A stretch of 64,000 nt of DNA, from positions 124,001 to 188,000 of the forward strand of contig CAVUFC010000026.1 in the NCBI GenBank assembly GCA_963740605.1. Reading direction: 5' to 3'. The notes under the pieces are model-generated. The model had not been told where the DNA came from and made no database searches. It saw only the letters and a list, made by a program, of their open reading frames with translations. Positions within the stretch are counted from its first letter, which is position 1. Each line of letters starts with the position of its first letter. This document shows, in pieces, positions 14,858-24,413 of this stretch. The DNA is from DASSUW01 sp963740605 (GTDB taxonomy: Bacteria; Actinomycetota; Thermoleophilia; Solirubrobacterales; Solirubrobacteraceae). The position numbers and the translations under genes were made by a program.

Positions 14858-17124
14858 ATCGCTGTCGCTACCCCTCGGGCAGAACCGTCAAACGGCGCCG
14901 CCGAGCCATCGGGGCGCACGACGACGACCGCGACATCGTCACGGGCCGGGCCGCCGTGGGCGGCCAGCGCGTCGCGCTCGACGGCCTCCGCGATCGCGGA
15001 CGGGTCAGCTCCCACGAAGCCCGAAAGCACCTGCGCCAACCGCTCGGGGCCGGCCGACCGATCGGCCTCCGTCACGCCGTCGGTGAACAGCACCAGGGCG
15101 TCTCCGGGCATCAGCTCGACCTGCGCTTCGGTCAGCTCCGGCGCGTCGACGATTCCCAGCAGGCTGCCCGGCGAGCCGACGGTATCGATGTCGCCGTTCG
15201 CCCGCAGCACGAGGGGGAGCGGGTGGCCGGCGGCGACCAGGCTCACGCTCACGCGGTCCTCGCGGGGAGTGAGCAGCGCGTACACCACCGTGCAGAAGCG
15301 GTAGTCGAGGCGGTCGCGCAGGAGCGCCTCGTTGAGCTCGGTGAGCACGGCCCGCGGGCGTCGCGCGTGCTGGGCAGCGGCCCGCAGCGTGTAGCGGGCG
15401 AGTGCGGTGAGCGCGGCCGCCTCGGCGCCCTTGCCGCAGACGTCGCCGATCACGAGCCCCCAGTCACCGCTCCCGGTCGCAAAGCAGTCGTAGAAGTCGC
15501 CGCCAACCTCGTTGCCCTCGCCGGCAGCGAGGTAACGCGCGGCAAGCTCGACGCCCGGGATGCGCGGGAGCTCGCGGGGGAGGAGCGACTGCTGGAGCGT
15601 GTGCGCGACGTGGTCGCGCTCGGCGTACAGCCGTGCACTGTCGAGCGCCAGCGCGGCGCGCCGGCCGAGGTCCTCGAACAGCACGAGATCGTCCTCCGCC
15701 GGCTCGCGATCGAAGCCGGCCGCGAGTACGCCGCGCACGCGGCCGCGGGCGATCAGCGGCACGATGAGCACATCAGCGGCGCTCAGTCCCTGGCCGCCCA
15801 TTGCGGTGGCGATCGGGTCCGCCGGGTCGGCCTCGAGCCGCGCCAGCAGCTTTGCGCCGCGCTCGGGCTCGCGCTCGGCCGCGGCGACCCGGTGCACGTT
15901 GTGGGTCGTGTCGCCGAGCAGGATCACGCACGTCTCGGCCAGCTCGCGGACGCACAGCCGGGCGACGCTCTCCATCGTCGCGCGCTCGTCGAGCGATTGG
16001 TCGAACAGCTCGCTCGCCTCGGCCAGCAGCGCCGTCCGGGCGAGCTGCCGCTCGCGCTCGGTCTCGGCGCGCCGGCGCTCGGTGACGTCGCGAACGACGA
16101 CCACCATCTGGCGGCGGTCCTCGATGTCGAGCCGCGTGCCGCCGACCTCGAGGTCGACGAGCTCGCCGTCGCGGCGGCGCAGCGTCAGCGGCAGCGCGGG
16201 CGAGACGAGCCCCTCGTCGAGCCGTGCGGCGGCGCGCCGCCGGACCTCCTCGACCTCGTACTCGACGACCAGGTCGAGCGCGGTCTCCATCGCCGCCAGT
16301 TCCGGGAACGTGTAGCCGCTGACTTGCTCGAACGCCGAGTTCGCGTACACGCAGCGACCGTCGCGCTCGAGCACGACCATGCCCTCGCCGGCGTCCGACA
16401 ACGCGAGCAGCAGCGCCTCGTAGCGGTCGGTCTGCTCGCGCAGCGCGCGTTCGGCCGCGCGCCGCTCGGTGACCTCGGTGACGACGATCCCGACGCCGAT
16501 CACCTCGTCGCCGGCGCTGCGCACGGGCCAGTACGAGGCGAGGAACTCGCGCTTGTTGCCCGGCTGCGCCGGGGTTACGCCGCTCACCGCGATGTCGATC
16601 AGCGGCTCGCCCTTGCGCGCCACGCGCGCGACATCGTCGTGCACCTGCGGCGGCAGATCCGGGAGCAGCTCGGCGATCGTCTTCCCGACGTGCTCACGGC
16701 CGGGCACGCCATTGATCTCGGCGAGCCGGTCGTTGACCCGCACGTACCTGACGTCGGTGTCGAGCAGCGCGAGCCCGACCGGGGCGTGCTCGAAGATCAC
16801 GTCGAGCAGGCCGGCCGTCGAGCGCAGCCGCTCGCGCAGGGCGGCGATCCAGACCGCCACGAACGAGCCGAGCACGACGGTGGCGAGCCGGACGATGTCC
16901 TCTCCGGCGCCTTTGCTCTGCTTGAGGAGCATCAGCGCCGCGAGGGCGGAGGCGAGCGCGCCGACGGCCGCGGTCGCGCGCGGGCTCGCCGCGAGCGCGG
17001 CGACGAGCGGCGCGAGCACGTACAGCGGGACGATCACGACGTCGTCACCGGTGGACGCGTCGACGATCGCGAGCACGCCGACCAGCAGCGCCGCGAACAC
17101 AGGGACCCAGACGCGCGACTGCAA
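14854..17124 (-). CDS. PAS/PAS/GAF sensor with SpoIIE-type PP2C phosphatase domain
   Basis: The 756-aa protein has about four N-terminal membrane helices (residues 5-95), two PAS domains (about 105-225 and 235-355), a GAF domain (about 375-510) and a C-terminal SpoIIE phosphatase (about 535-740). Phosphatase motifs are clear: GGDFYDCF, VIGDVCGKGAEAA, LFTDGVTEA and GPARDDVAVVVV with metal-binding aspartates. Such enzymes dephosphorylate STAS antagonists and so switch on a SigB-type sigma factor. The open frame begins at TTG 17124 with a weak ribosome site; a start a few codons further in is possible. Its target is probably one of the three STAS proteins in this window (inference). The downstream UspA-like gene is coupled. 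Confidence 0.9.
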   Translation of the reverse strand: MQSRVWVPVFAALLVGVLAIVDASTGDDVVIVPLYVLAPLVAALAASPRATAAVGALASALAALMLLKQSKGAGEDIVRLATVVLGSFVAVWIAALRERLRSTAGLLDVIFEHAPVGLALLDTDVRYVRVNDRLAEINGVPGREHVGKTIAELLPDLPPQVHDDVARVARKGEPLIDIAVSGVTPAQPGNKREFLASYWPVRSAGDEVIGVGIVVTEVTERRAAERALREQTDRYEALLLALSDAGEGMVVLERDGRCVYANSAFEQVSGYTFPELAAMETALDLVVEYEVEEVRRRAAARLDEGLVSPALPLTLRRRDGELVDLEVGGTRLDIEDRRQMVVVVRDVTERRRAETERERQLARTALLAEASELFDQSLDERATMESVARLCVRELAETCVILLGDTTHNVHRVAAAEREPERGAKLLARLEADPADPIATAMGGQGLSAADVLIVPLIARGRVRGVLAAGFDREPAEDDLVLFEDLGRRAALALDSARLYAERDHVAHTLQQSLLPRELPRIPGVELAARYLAAGEGNEVGGDFYDCFATGSGDWGLVIGDVCGKGAEAAALTALARYTLRAAAQHARRPRAVLTELNEALLRDRLDYRFCTVVYALLTPREDRVSVSLVAAGHPLPLVLRANGDIDTVGSPGSLLGIVDAPELTEAQVELMPGDALVLFTDGVTEADRSAGPERLAQVLSGFVGADPSAIAEAVERDALAAHGGPARDDVAVVVVRPDGSAAPFDGSARGVATAM

Positions 17125-17174
17125 GGTCCGCTTGTATCACGCCCGGGCAACCTGCAAACAACACGACTCGCAGT

Positions 17175-17219
17175 GGGGTCAGACCCCCTGAGTCTCCGTG
17201 ACTCAGGGGGTCTGACCCC
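17175..17219. repeat. 45-bp palindromic element, copy 1 (GGGGTCAGACCCC family)
   Basis: Perfect 20-bp arms around a 5-nt centre: the left arm starts GGGGTCAGACCCCCTGAGTC (17175-17194) and the right arm is its exact complement (17200-17219). The element lies between the SpoIIE-type gene start and a decayed glycosyltransferase gene. A second copy of the same length is at 48980-49024. Between copies, position 14 and its partner change from C-G to T-A together, so the stem is conserved. The outer GGGGTCAGACCCC is itself palindromic. The form is that of a REP-like or other non-autonomous hairpin element; no transposase gene is present here. Confidence 0.9.
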
Positions 17220-17290
17220 CGGGTGTTACGTGAGCGCGTTCACGAGGGCCGTCTCGACTGCCGCCGCCGCCGGCCTGGCGCCGCCGGCCG

Positions 17291-17812
17291 ATGGCACGTC
17301 ACGCCGCGCCGGTGCTGCTCCACGTCGGTCGCTTTGCCGCGGTCGAGCGCGTGCCGCTGCTGATCGAGGCCCACGCGCGCGCCCGCCCGGGATTCGCCCG
17401 CGGCGCGCCCCCTCGTGATCGTCGGCGGCTTCGACGGCGCCGCGCCCGACGTCTTCCTCGCCGGCCCGCGCGACAACGACGACCTGCCGTCGCTGTCGGC
17501 GGCGTCAGACGTCGTCGTGCTCGGCGCGGGCTCGTCGAGGGCATGGCCTGTGGGCTGCCGGCGATCGTCGTCGATGCCTGGGAACCGGGCGACGCGGTCG
17601 AGCACGGCGAGACCGGCTGGCTCGTGCCACCCGGCGATCCGGTGGCGCTCGCCAACGCGCTCGTGCACGCGGTCAACTGCCCCGCCGAGCGGGAGCGGCG
17701 CGGCCCCCAGGCGGCGGTCGTCGCCCGCGAGCGGTACTCGTGGCCGGCCCTGGCCGCGGATGTCGCCGCCGTCTACGAGGCGGCCCGCCGCGGGCTGATC
17801 GGCGCGCTCTAG
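17291..17812 (+). pseudogene. Decayed glycosyltransferase (GT4-like) gene
   Basis: Pieces of a GT4-type glycosyltransferase C-terminal domain appear in order but in different frames: PVLLHVGRFAAVERVPLLIE in the frame of 17291, then PLVIVGGFDGAAPDVFLAG and LPSLSAASDVVVLG in another frame from about 17405, then LVEGMACGLPAIVVDAWEPG and VEHGETGWLVPPGDP back in the first frame from about 17530 to the stop at 17812. The nucleotide-sugar-binding E-x7-E region is thus split, codons between the second and third pieces are missing, and the N-terminal acceptor domain is absent. It sits 72 bp right of the 45-bp palindromic element. The stretch 17813-18047 up to gltB shows no further recognisable gene. 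Confidence 0.8.
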
Positions 17813-18047
17813 CTGAGCTCGCCGTCGAACGCGTCGGCGTCTGCCGCTGGCACGCCGAACCCGACTGGCTGCAACGATCCGCCGTCTTCGCGCAACATCG
17901 TTGCGTGATAAGCCCCGCATGAGCAGGTGATCGCTGCAAATGGCGCACGAACTCGACACGCGGGCCAGGACACCAGCCTGGACCGCTGCTACCTTTCCGC
18001 CCTCCCGCGCTGTCAGACCGCCGCCGCCCTCGGGAGCTCATTTGGGA

Positions 18048-21000
18048 ATGCCTCGGATGCCACGGCCGACCCGTCCGGTCGGTCTCTACGACCCGCAGTA
18101 CGAGCACGACGCATGTGGCGTCGCGTTTGTCGCGCGCCTGAACGGCGAGCCGTCGCACGAGACCGTCCGCCGTGCCGTCGTGGCGCTGGCCAACCTCGAG
18201 CACCGCGGAGCCGCGGGTGCTGACCCCAACACGGGTGACGGCGCCGGGATCCTGCTCCAGATGCCCGACGAGCTGATGCGCGCGGTCGTCGGCTCCGAGT
18301 TGCCGACCGCCGGTGCCTACGGCGTCTGCGTCTGCTTCCTGCCGACCGACGCCAAGCGTCGTGTCGAGCTGGAGGAGCTGCTCGAGAAGACGGTCACCGA
18401 CGAGGGGCAGCGCGTCGTCGGCTGGCGCGACATCCCGGTCGACAAGGACTACGTCGGCATCACCGCCAACTTCTACGCGCCCTACATCAAGCACCTCGTC
18501 GTCGCGGCCGAGGGCCCGCTCGCCGACGACCCTGATGCGTTCGAGCGCAAGCTGTACGTGATCCGCCGCGTCGCCGAGCTGGCGGCCGGGCCGGAGCTCG
18601 TGATCCCGTCGTTCAGCGCCCGCACCGTCGTCTACAAGGGCATGCTCACCGCGCCGCAGCTGCTCGGCTACTACCCGGACCTGCAGGACACGCGGACCAA
18701 GTCCGCCCTCGCGCTCGTCCACTCGCGGTTCTCGACGAACACGTTCCCGAGCTGGGAGCTCGCGCACCCGTACCGGATGATCGCCCACAACGGCGAGATC
18801 AACACGCTGCGCGGGAACGTCAACTGGATGCGCGCGCGCGAGTCGCAGCTCGCATCCGAGCTGTTCGGTGACGACCTGCCGAAGGTCCTGCCGATCGTGC
18901 GGCCCGGCGGGTCGGACTCGGCGACGTTCGACAACGTGCTCGAGCTGCTCACGCTCGCGGGCCGCAGCGTCCCGCACGCGGTGATGATGATGATCCCCGA
19001 GGCGCACGAGGGCCGGGACGATCTGCCCGAGGACCTGAAGAACTTCTACGCGTTCCATTCGTGCCTGATGGAGCCCTGGGACGGCCCCGCCGCGGTCGCG
19101 TTCACCGACGGCCGCGTCATCGGCGCGACGCTCGACCGCAACGGCCTGCGACCCGGCCGCTGGCTGGAGACCAAGGACGGCTGGGTGGTGCTCGGCTCGG
19201 AGACCGGCGTGCTCGACGAGCCGCCGGAGAACGTCCTGCGCAAGGGGCGCCTGCAGCCCGGCACGATCTTCCTCGTCGACCTGGCGCGCGGCCGGATCGT
19301 CGAGGACGGCGAGGTCAAGCGCGAGATCGCCGCCGGCAAGTCGTACGGCGACTGGTTCCAGCAGGGCATCGTCCACCTCGCCGACCTGCCCGACCGCGAG
19401 CCGGCGCACGGCCAGGCCGAGCCGCTCCGCAACCTGCAGTTCGCGTTCGGCTACACGCAGGAGGACATGAAGGTCCTGCTCGCGCCGACGGCGGCGCGCG
19501 GCGAGGAGCCGATCGGTTCGATGGGCAACGACCTGGCGCTCGCCGTGCTCAGCGACAGCCACCCGGCGCTGTTCTCGTACTTCAAGCAGTTGTTCGCTCA
19601 GGTCACCAACCCGCCGATCGACCCGATCCGCGAGGCGATCGTGATGAGCGTGTCGACCGGCGTGGGCTCCGAGCGCAACCTGCTCGACGAGACGCCCGAG
19701 CACGCGCGCCAGCTCTCGATGGACACGCCGATCCTGCGCAGCGCCGAGCTGGAGAAGCTGCGGCAGGTCGACTCGGGCGTGTTCCGCGCCTACACGATCG
19801 ACATCACGTGGCCGGTCGCCGAGGGGCCGGAGGGGATGGACAAGGCGCTCGAGCGAATCTGCGCCGAGGCCGACGAAGTGCTCGCCGACGGCGTCAACGT
19901 CCTCATCCTGTCCGATCGCGCGACCGGGCCCGACCGCGCGCCGATGCCGGCGCTGCTCGCGGTCGGCGCCGTCCATCATCACCTCGTGCGCGAGGGCACG
20001 CGGCTGCAGGCCGGCCTCGTGATCGAGTCCGGCGAGCCGCGCGAGGTCCATCACTTCGCGACGCTGATCGGCTACGGCGCCAGCGCGATCAACCCGTACC
20101 TGATGTTCGAGTCGCTCGGCGAGCTCGTCCGTGACGGCAAGGTGCACGGCGTCGACGACGCCGACGTGGCCGAGAAGAACGTCGTCAAGGGCATCGCCAA
20201 GGGCCTGCTCAAGACGATCTCCAAGATGGGGATCTCGACGATCCAGTCCTACAACGGCGCGCAGATCTTCGAGGCCGTCGGGCTTGCGCCTGAGCTCGTG
20301 GAGCGCTGCTTCACCGGCACCGCTTCACGCATCGGCGGCATCGGGCTCGACGTCCTGGCCCGCGAAACGCTGGACAAGCACGCGAAGGCCTATCCGCAGA
20401 CCCACCAGGACATCCTGCCGGTCGGCGGCATCTACGCCTGGCGGCGCGACGGCGAGCACCACATGTGGAACCCGGAGACGATCGCGCTGCTCCAGCACTC
20501 GGTCCGGCACGGGGGTCAGGACACCTACGAGCAGTACTCCAAGCTCATCAACGAGGACGCGGCGCGGCGGGCGACGCTGCGCGGCCTGCTCCAGTTCAAG
20601 GAGCTGCCGGAGGAGGAGTGGCTGCCGCTCGACGAGATCGAGCCGGCCAAGGAGATCGTCAAGCGCTTCTCCACCGGTGCGATGTCGCTCGGCTCGCTGT
20701 CGCGCGAGGCGCACGAGACGCTGGCGATCGCGATGAACCGCCTCGGCGGGCGCTCGAACACCGGCGAGGGCGGGGAGGACCCGGTCCGCTACACGCCCGA
20801 CCCGAACGGTGACTCGCGGCGCTCGAAGATCAAGCAGGTCGCGTCGGGCCGCTTCGGCGTGAACATCAACTACCTGATGAACGCCGACGAGCTCCAGATC
20901 AAGATGGCCCAAGGCGCCAAGCCCGGCGAGGGCGGCCAGCTGCCGGGCCACAAGGTCGACCGCTACATCGGCTCGATCCGCTTCACCACGCCGGGCGTCG

Positions 21001-22601
21001 GCCTGATCTCACCGCCGCCGCACCACGACATCTACTCGATCGAGGACCTCAAGCAGCTGATCTACGACCTGCGTTGCTCGAATCCAACCGCGCGCGTGAG
21101 CGTGAAGCTGGTGTCCGAGGTCGGCGTCGGTACGGTGGCCGCGGGAGTGGCGAAGGCGAACGCCGACCACGTCCTGATCTCCGGCCACGACGGCGGGACC
21201 GGCGCTTCCCCGCTGTCGTCGATCCAGGCGGCCGGCGTGCCGTGGGAGATCGGCCTGGCCGAGACGCAGCAGACGCTCGTGCTCAACGACCTGCGCTCGC
21301 GCATCTGGGTGCAGACCGACGGTCAGATCAAGACCGGCCGCGACGTCGTGATCGCCGCGCTGCTCGGCGCTGACGAGATCGGCTTCAGCACCGCCCCGCT
21401 GATCGCCGCGGGCTGCGTGATGATGCGCGCCTGTCACCTGAACACGTGCCCGGTCGGCGTCGCGACGCAGGACCCAGAGCTGCGCAAGCGCTTCCAGGGC
21501 ACGCCGGAGCACGTCGTCAACTTCTGCTTCTTCGTCGCCGAGGAGGCGCGCGAGATCATGCGCCGGATCGGCGTCCGCCGGTACGAGGAGCTGACCGGCC
21601 GCGTCGACCTCCTGCAGGCCGACGACGCGATCGACCACTGGAAGGCGCGCGGGGTCGACCTCACGCACGTGCTCAACATGCCCGACGTCCCCGCGGGGAC
21701 GCCGCTGCGGCGCTGCCGGCCCCAGGACTCGCCGCTCCCAGGCGCGCTCGACTGGAAGATGATCGAGGCGGCCAAGGACGCGATCGACCACCGCAAGCCG
21801 GTGACGGGCGAGTTCGCGATCCGCAACGTCAACCGCACGGTCGGCGGCCTGCTGTCGAGCGCGGTGACGAAGGTCCACGGCTTCGACGGTCTGCCGCCGG
21901 AGACGATCCGCTACACGCTGCGTGGCTCGGCCGGGCAGTCGTTCGGGGCGTGGCTGGCGCCCGGCGTCGAGCTGACCCTGATCGGCGACGCCAACGACTA
22001 CACGGGCAAGGGCCTGAGCGGCGGCGTGCTCGCCGTCCGCCCGCCCGACGAGGTCACGTTCAAGGCCGAGGAGAACGTGCTGATCGGCAACACCGTCCTG
22101 TACGGGGCGACCGCGGGCCGCGCGTTCTTCCGCGGGCTCGCCGGCGAGCGCTTCGCGGTCCGCAACTCGGGCGCGTCGGCGGTCGTCGAAGGCGTCGGCG
22201 ACCACGGCTGCGAGTACATGACCGGCGGCCGCGCGGTGATCCTCGGCCGCACCGGGCGCAACTTCGGGGCGGGCATGAGCGGTGGCGTCGCGTACGTGCT
22301 CGACGAGGACGGCACGTTCGGCTCGCGCTGCAACATGGGCCTGGTCGGGTTCGACCCGATCGCGGAGGCCGACGCGCTCGAGCTCGGAGAGCTGATCGAG
22401 GAGCACCACCTGCGGACGCAGTCGCCGGTCGCCGCGCAGATCCTGCGCGCGTGGGACGAGTACCTGCCCAAGTTCGTCAAGGTCATGCCGCACGACTACA
22501 AGCGCGCGCTCAAGGAGCTCGCCGAGGCCGAAGGCCACCAGTTCGAGGACGGCGAGTCGACCGGCGGCGAGGGCTTCATGGCGGCGGAGCGAGCTGCGTA
22601 G
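18048..22601 (+). CDS. gltB: Glutamate synthase (NADPH), large subunit
   Basis: The 1517-aa protein has all GltB parts: a short propeptide ending at the catalytic N-terminal Cys (YEHDACGVAFVARLNG), the glutaminase domain (HSRFSTNTFPSWELAHPY), central domain, FMN-binding synthase domain (GEGGEDPVRY, GHDGGTGASPLSSIQ), the 3Fe-4S cysteines in CVMMRACHLNTCPVG and the C-terminal beta-helix (GKGLSGGVLAVRPP, FGAGMSGGVAYVLDEDG). It makes two glutamates from glutamine and 2-oxoglutarate. ATG at 18048 is chosen to give a normal short propeptide, with GGGAG 11 nt upstream; ATG 18057 is an alternative, and the frame is open further left. gltD follows without a gap. Confidence 0.97.
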   Translation: MPRMPRPTRPVGLYDPQYEHDACGVAFVARLNGEPSHETVRRAVVALANLEHRGAAGADPNTGDGAGILLQMPDELMRAVVGSELPTAGAYGVCVCFLPTDAKRRVELEELLEKTVTDEGQRVVGWRDIPVDKDYVGITANFYAPYIKHLVVAAEGPLADDPDAFERKLYVIRRVAELAAGPELVIPSFSARTVVYKGMLTAPQLLGYYPDLQDTRTKSALALVHSRFSTNTFPSWELAHPYRMIAHNGEINTLRGNVNWMRARESQLASELFGDDLPKVLPIVRPGGSDSATFDNVLELLTLAGRSVPHAVMMMIPEAHEGRDDLPEDLKNFYAFHSCLMEPWDGPAAVAFTDGRVIGATLDRNGLRPGRWLETKDGWVVLGSETGVLDEPPENVLRKGRLQPGTIFLVDLARGRIVEDGEVKREIAAGKSYGDWFQQGIVHLADLPDREPAHGQAEPLRNLQFAFGYTQEDMKVLLAPTAARGEEPIGSMGNDLALAVLSDSHPALFSYFKQLFAQVTNPPIDPIREAIVMSVSTGVGSERNLLDETPEHARQLSMDTPILRSAELEKLRQVDSGVFRAYTIDITWPVAEGPEGMDKALERICAEADEVLADGVNVLILSDRATGPDRAPMPALLAVGAVHHHLVREGTRLQAGLVIESGEPREVHHFATLIGYGASAINPYLMFESLGELVRDGKVHGVDDADVAEKNVVKGIAKGLLKTISKMGISTIQSYNGAQIFEAVGLAPELVERCFTGTASRIGGIGLDVLARETLDKHAKAYPQTHQDILPVGGIYAWRRDGEHHMWNPETIALLQHSVRHGGQDTYEQYSKLINEDAARRATLRGLLQFKELPEEEWLPLDEIEPAKEIVKRFSTGAMSLGSLSREAHETLAIAMNRLGGRSNTGEGGEDPVRYTPDPNGDSRRSKIKQVASGRFGVNINYLMNADELQIKMAQGAKPGEGGQLPGHKVDRYIGSIRFTTPGVGLISPPPHHDIYSIEDLKQLIYDLRCSNPTARVSVKLVSEVGVGTVAAGVAKANADHVLISGHDGGTGASPLSSIQAAGVPWEIGLAETQQTLVLNDLRSRIWVQTDGQIKTGRDVVIAALLGADEIGFSTAPLIAAGCVMMRACHLNTCPVGVATQDPELRKRFQGTPEHVVNFCFFVAEEAREIMRRIGVRRYEELTGRVDLLQADDAIDHWKARGVDLTHVLNMPDVPAGTPLRRCRPQDSPLPGALDWKMIEAAKDAIDHRKPVTGEFAIRNVNRTVGGLLSSAVTKVHGFDGLPPETIRYTLRGSAGQSFGAWLAPGVELTLIGDANDYTGKGLSGGVLAVRPPDEVTFKAEENVLIGNTVLYGATAGRAFFRGLAGERFAVRNSGASAVVEGVGDHGCEYMTGGRAVILGRTGRNFGAGMSGGVAYVLDEDGTFGSRCNMGLVGFDPIAEADALELGELIEEHHLRTQSPVAAQILRAWDEYLPKFVKVMPHDYKRALKELAEAEGHQFEDGESTGGEGFMAAERAA

Positions 22602-24101
22602 ATGGGCAAGATCGGCGGCTTTCTCGAGATCGAGCGGGTCGTCCCGCCCGAGCGCGACCCGGGCGAACGGACCGGCGACTACAAGGAGTTCGTCGAGTCG
22701 CTGCCGCTGCAGGGCCTGCGCGACCAGGGCGCGCGCTGCATGGAGTGCGGCGTGCCGTTCTGCCACAACGGCTGCCCGCTCGGCAACCTGATCCCGGACT
22801 GGAACGACCTCGTGTACCGCGACCGCTGGCGCGAGGCGATCGACCAGCTGCACGCGACCAACAACTTCCCCGAGTTCACCGGGCGGCTGTGCCCGGCGCC
22901 GTGCGAGGCGGCCTGCGTGCTCGAGATCCGCGAGGGCGACGCGGTGGCGATCAAGTCGATCGAGGTCGCGATCATCAACCGCGCCTTCGACGAGGGCTGG
23001 GTGGTCCCGCGGCCGCCGCTCGTCGAGACCGGCTCCACCGTGGCCGTGATCGGCGCCGGCCCGGCGGGCCTGGCCGCCGCGCAGCAGCTGCGACGCGCGG
23101 GCCACGCCGTGACGGTGTACGAGCGCGACGAGGCGGGCGGCGGGCTCGTGCGCTTCGGCGTACCGGACTTCAAGATCGAGAAGTGGGTGATCGAGCGCCG
23201 GCTCGAGCAGCTGATCGCCGAGGGCGTGCGGTTCGAGTACGGCGTCGACGTCGGCCGTGACGTCGAGGCGGCGCAGCTGCGGGCCGAGCACGACGCGGTC
23301 GTGATCGCCACCGGCTCGCGCGTCCCGCGCGACCTGCCGGTCCCCGGCCGCGAGCTCGAAGGCGTGCACTTCGCGATGGAGTACCTCTACGGCCGTAACC
23401 GCTCGGTCGCGGCCAGCGGCGGCGCTCCGGCGCCGATCACCGCGGCCGGCAAGCACGTGATCGTGATCGGCGGCGGCGACACCGGCGCGGACTGCGTCGG
23501 CAACTCGCACCGCGAAGGCGCCGCGTCGGTGACGCAGATCGAGCTGCTCGGCGAGCCGCCGGCGTCGCGACCGGACGACCTCACGCCGTGGCCGCTGTGG
23601 CCGGTGAAGCTGCGCCGCTCGTACGCGATCAAGGAGGGTGGCGAGCAGGACTTCGCGATCTCCACCACCGCGCTGACCGGCAACGGCCGCGTCGAGGAGA
23701 TCCACTGGATCAAGAACTCCGGCAAGCCGCCGTTCGCCGCGATCGAGGGGACCGAGGAGAGCCACCCGGCCGGCCTCGTGCTGCTGGCGATGGGCTTCCT
23801 ATCGCCGGAGCCGGCGTTGCTCGACGCGCTCGGCGTCGAGAAGGACCCGCGCGGCAACGCGAAGGCGGGCGCGTACGCGACCTCGGCCGACGGCGTGTTC
23901 GCCGCCGGCGACGCGCGCCGCGGCCAGTCGCTGATCGTGTGGGCGATCAACGAGGGCCGCCAGTGCGCGCGGATGGTCGATCGCTACCTGCGCGACCGCC
24001 CGCTGGTCAACCCGGACTCCGAGTTCTCGACGGGCACCTCGCAGAAGGCGGACGAGGGCGGCGGCGAGGCCGCGCCCCCGCAGCGCGCGGCAGCTTCCTG
24101 A
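22602..24101 (+). CDS. gltD: Glutamate synthase (NADPH), small subunit
   Basis: The 499-aa protein supplies electrons from NADPH to GltB. The N-terminal 4Fe-4S domain has CMECGVPFCHNGCPLGNLIP and a second cysteine set in RLCPAPCEAACVLEI. Two Rossmann folds follow: FAD motif VIGAGPAGLAAAQQL (about residue 150) and NADPH motif VIGGGDTGADCVG (about 290). The ATG directly follows the gltB stop codon, so the pair is one operon. Length is normal for the family (470-500 aa). Confidence 0.97.
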   Translation: MGKIGGFLEIERVVPPERDPGERTGDYKEFVESLPLQGLRDQGARCMECGVPFCHNGCPLGNLIPDWNDLVYRDRWREAIDQLHATNNFPEFTGRLCPAPCEAACVLEIREGDAVAIKSIEVAIINRAFDEGWVVPRPPLVETGSTVAVIGAGPAGLAAAQQLRRAGHAVTVYERDEAGGGLVRFGVPDFKIEKWVIERRLEQLIAEGVRFEYGVDVGRDVEAAQLRAEHDAVVIATGSRVPRDLPVPGRELEGVHFAMEYLYGRNRSVAASGGAPAPITAAGKHVIVIGGGDTGADCVGNSHREGAASVTQIELLGEPPASRPDDLTPWPLWPVKLRRSYAIKEGGEQDFAISTTALTGNGRVEEIHWIKNSGKPPFAAIEGTEESHPAGLVLLAMGFLSPEPALLDALGVEKDPRGNAKAGAYATSADGVFAAGDARRGQSLIVWAINEGRQCARMVDRYLRDRPLVNPDSEFSTGTSQKADEGGGEAAPPQRAAAS

Positions 24102-24122
24102 GTTCGCGTTACCCTCAGCCAT

Positions 24123-24413
24123 ATGGGTTGGATCGCGTACCTCATCTCCCTTGCGTTCTGGGGCCTGATCATCGGCGCGTTCGCGCGCCTGGCGCTCCCG
24201 GGCAAGGACCCGATGTCGCTGTTCGAGACGATGCTCGTCGGCGTCGGTGGTTCTTTCATCGGCGGCTTGATCGCGTACTTCGTCAGCGGCGGCCGCCACC
24301 CCGGCGGCTGGCTGGTCTCGCTGGTCTGCGCGACCGGGATCGTCTACCTCGTGCGCCGCTCGCGCGGCGGCAGCCTCACGGACCCGGGGCGAGGTCCGCA
24401 ACTGCGGCCATGA
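24123..24413 (+). CDS. GlsB/YeaQ/YmgE-family small membrane protein
   Basis: The 96-aa protein has three hydrophobic helices: WIAYLISLAFWGLIIGAFA, a middle segment with LVGVGGSFIGGLIAYF, and GWLVSLVCATGIVYLV, with the glycine pattern of the transglycosylase-associated family. Function is not well defined; members are often stress-induced. It follows gltD by 21 nt and its last 38 bp overlap the convergent class-V aminotransferase-like gene. Confidence 0.85.
   Translation: MGWIAYLISLAFWGLIIGAFARLALPGKDPMSLFETMLVGVGGSFIGGLIAYFVSGGRHPGGWLVSLVCATGIVYLVRRSRGGSLTDPGRGPQLRP

Noticed and set aside
14956..17418. 820-codon open frame on the plus strand opposite the SpoIIE-type phosphatase gene
   Set aside because: Composition is typical of an antisense shadow and the opposite strand encodes clear PAS, GAF and phosphatase motifs.
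17813..18047. Possible remnant coding for VCRWHAEPDWLQRSAVF before gltB
   Set aside because: Too short to place in any family and ends in a stop; may be leader DNA of gltB or further relic of the decayed gene.
21009..23765. Very long open frame (over 900 codons) on the minus strand opposite gltB/gltD
   Set aside because: It is the GC-rich shadow of gltB and gltD, both of which have complete conserved domains; the antisense product is Arg/Asp/Val-biased without any domain.
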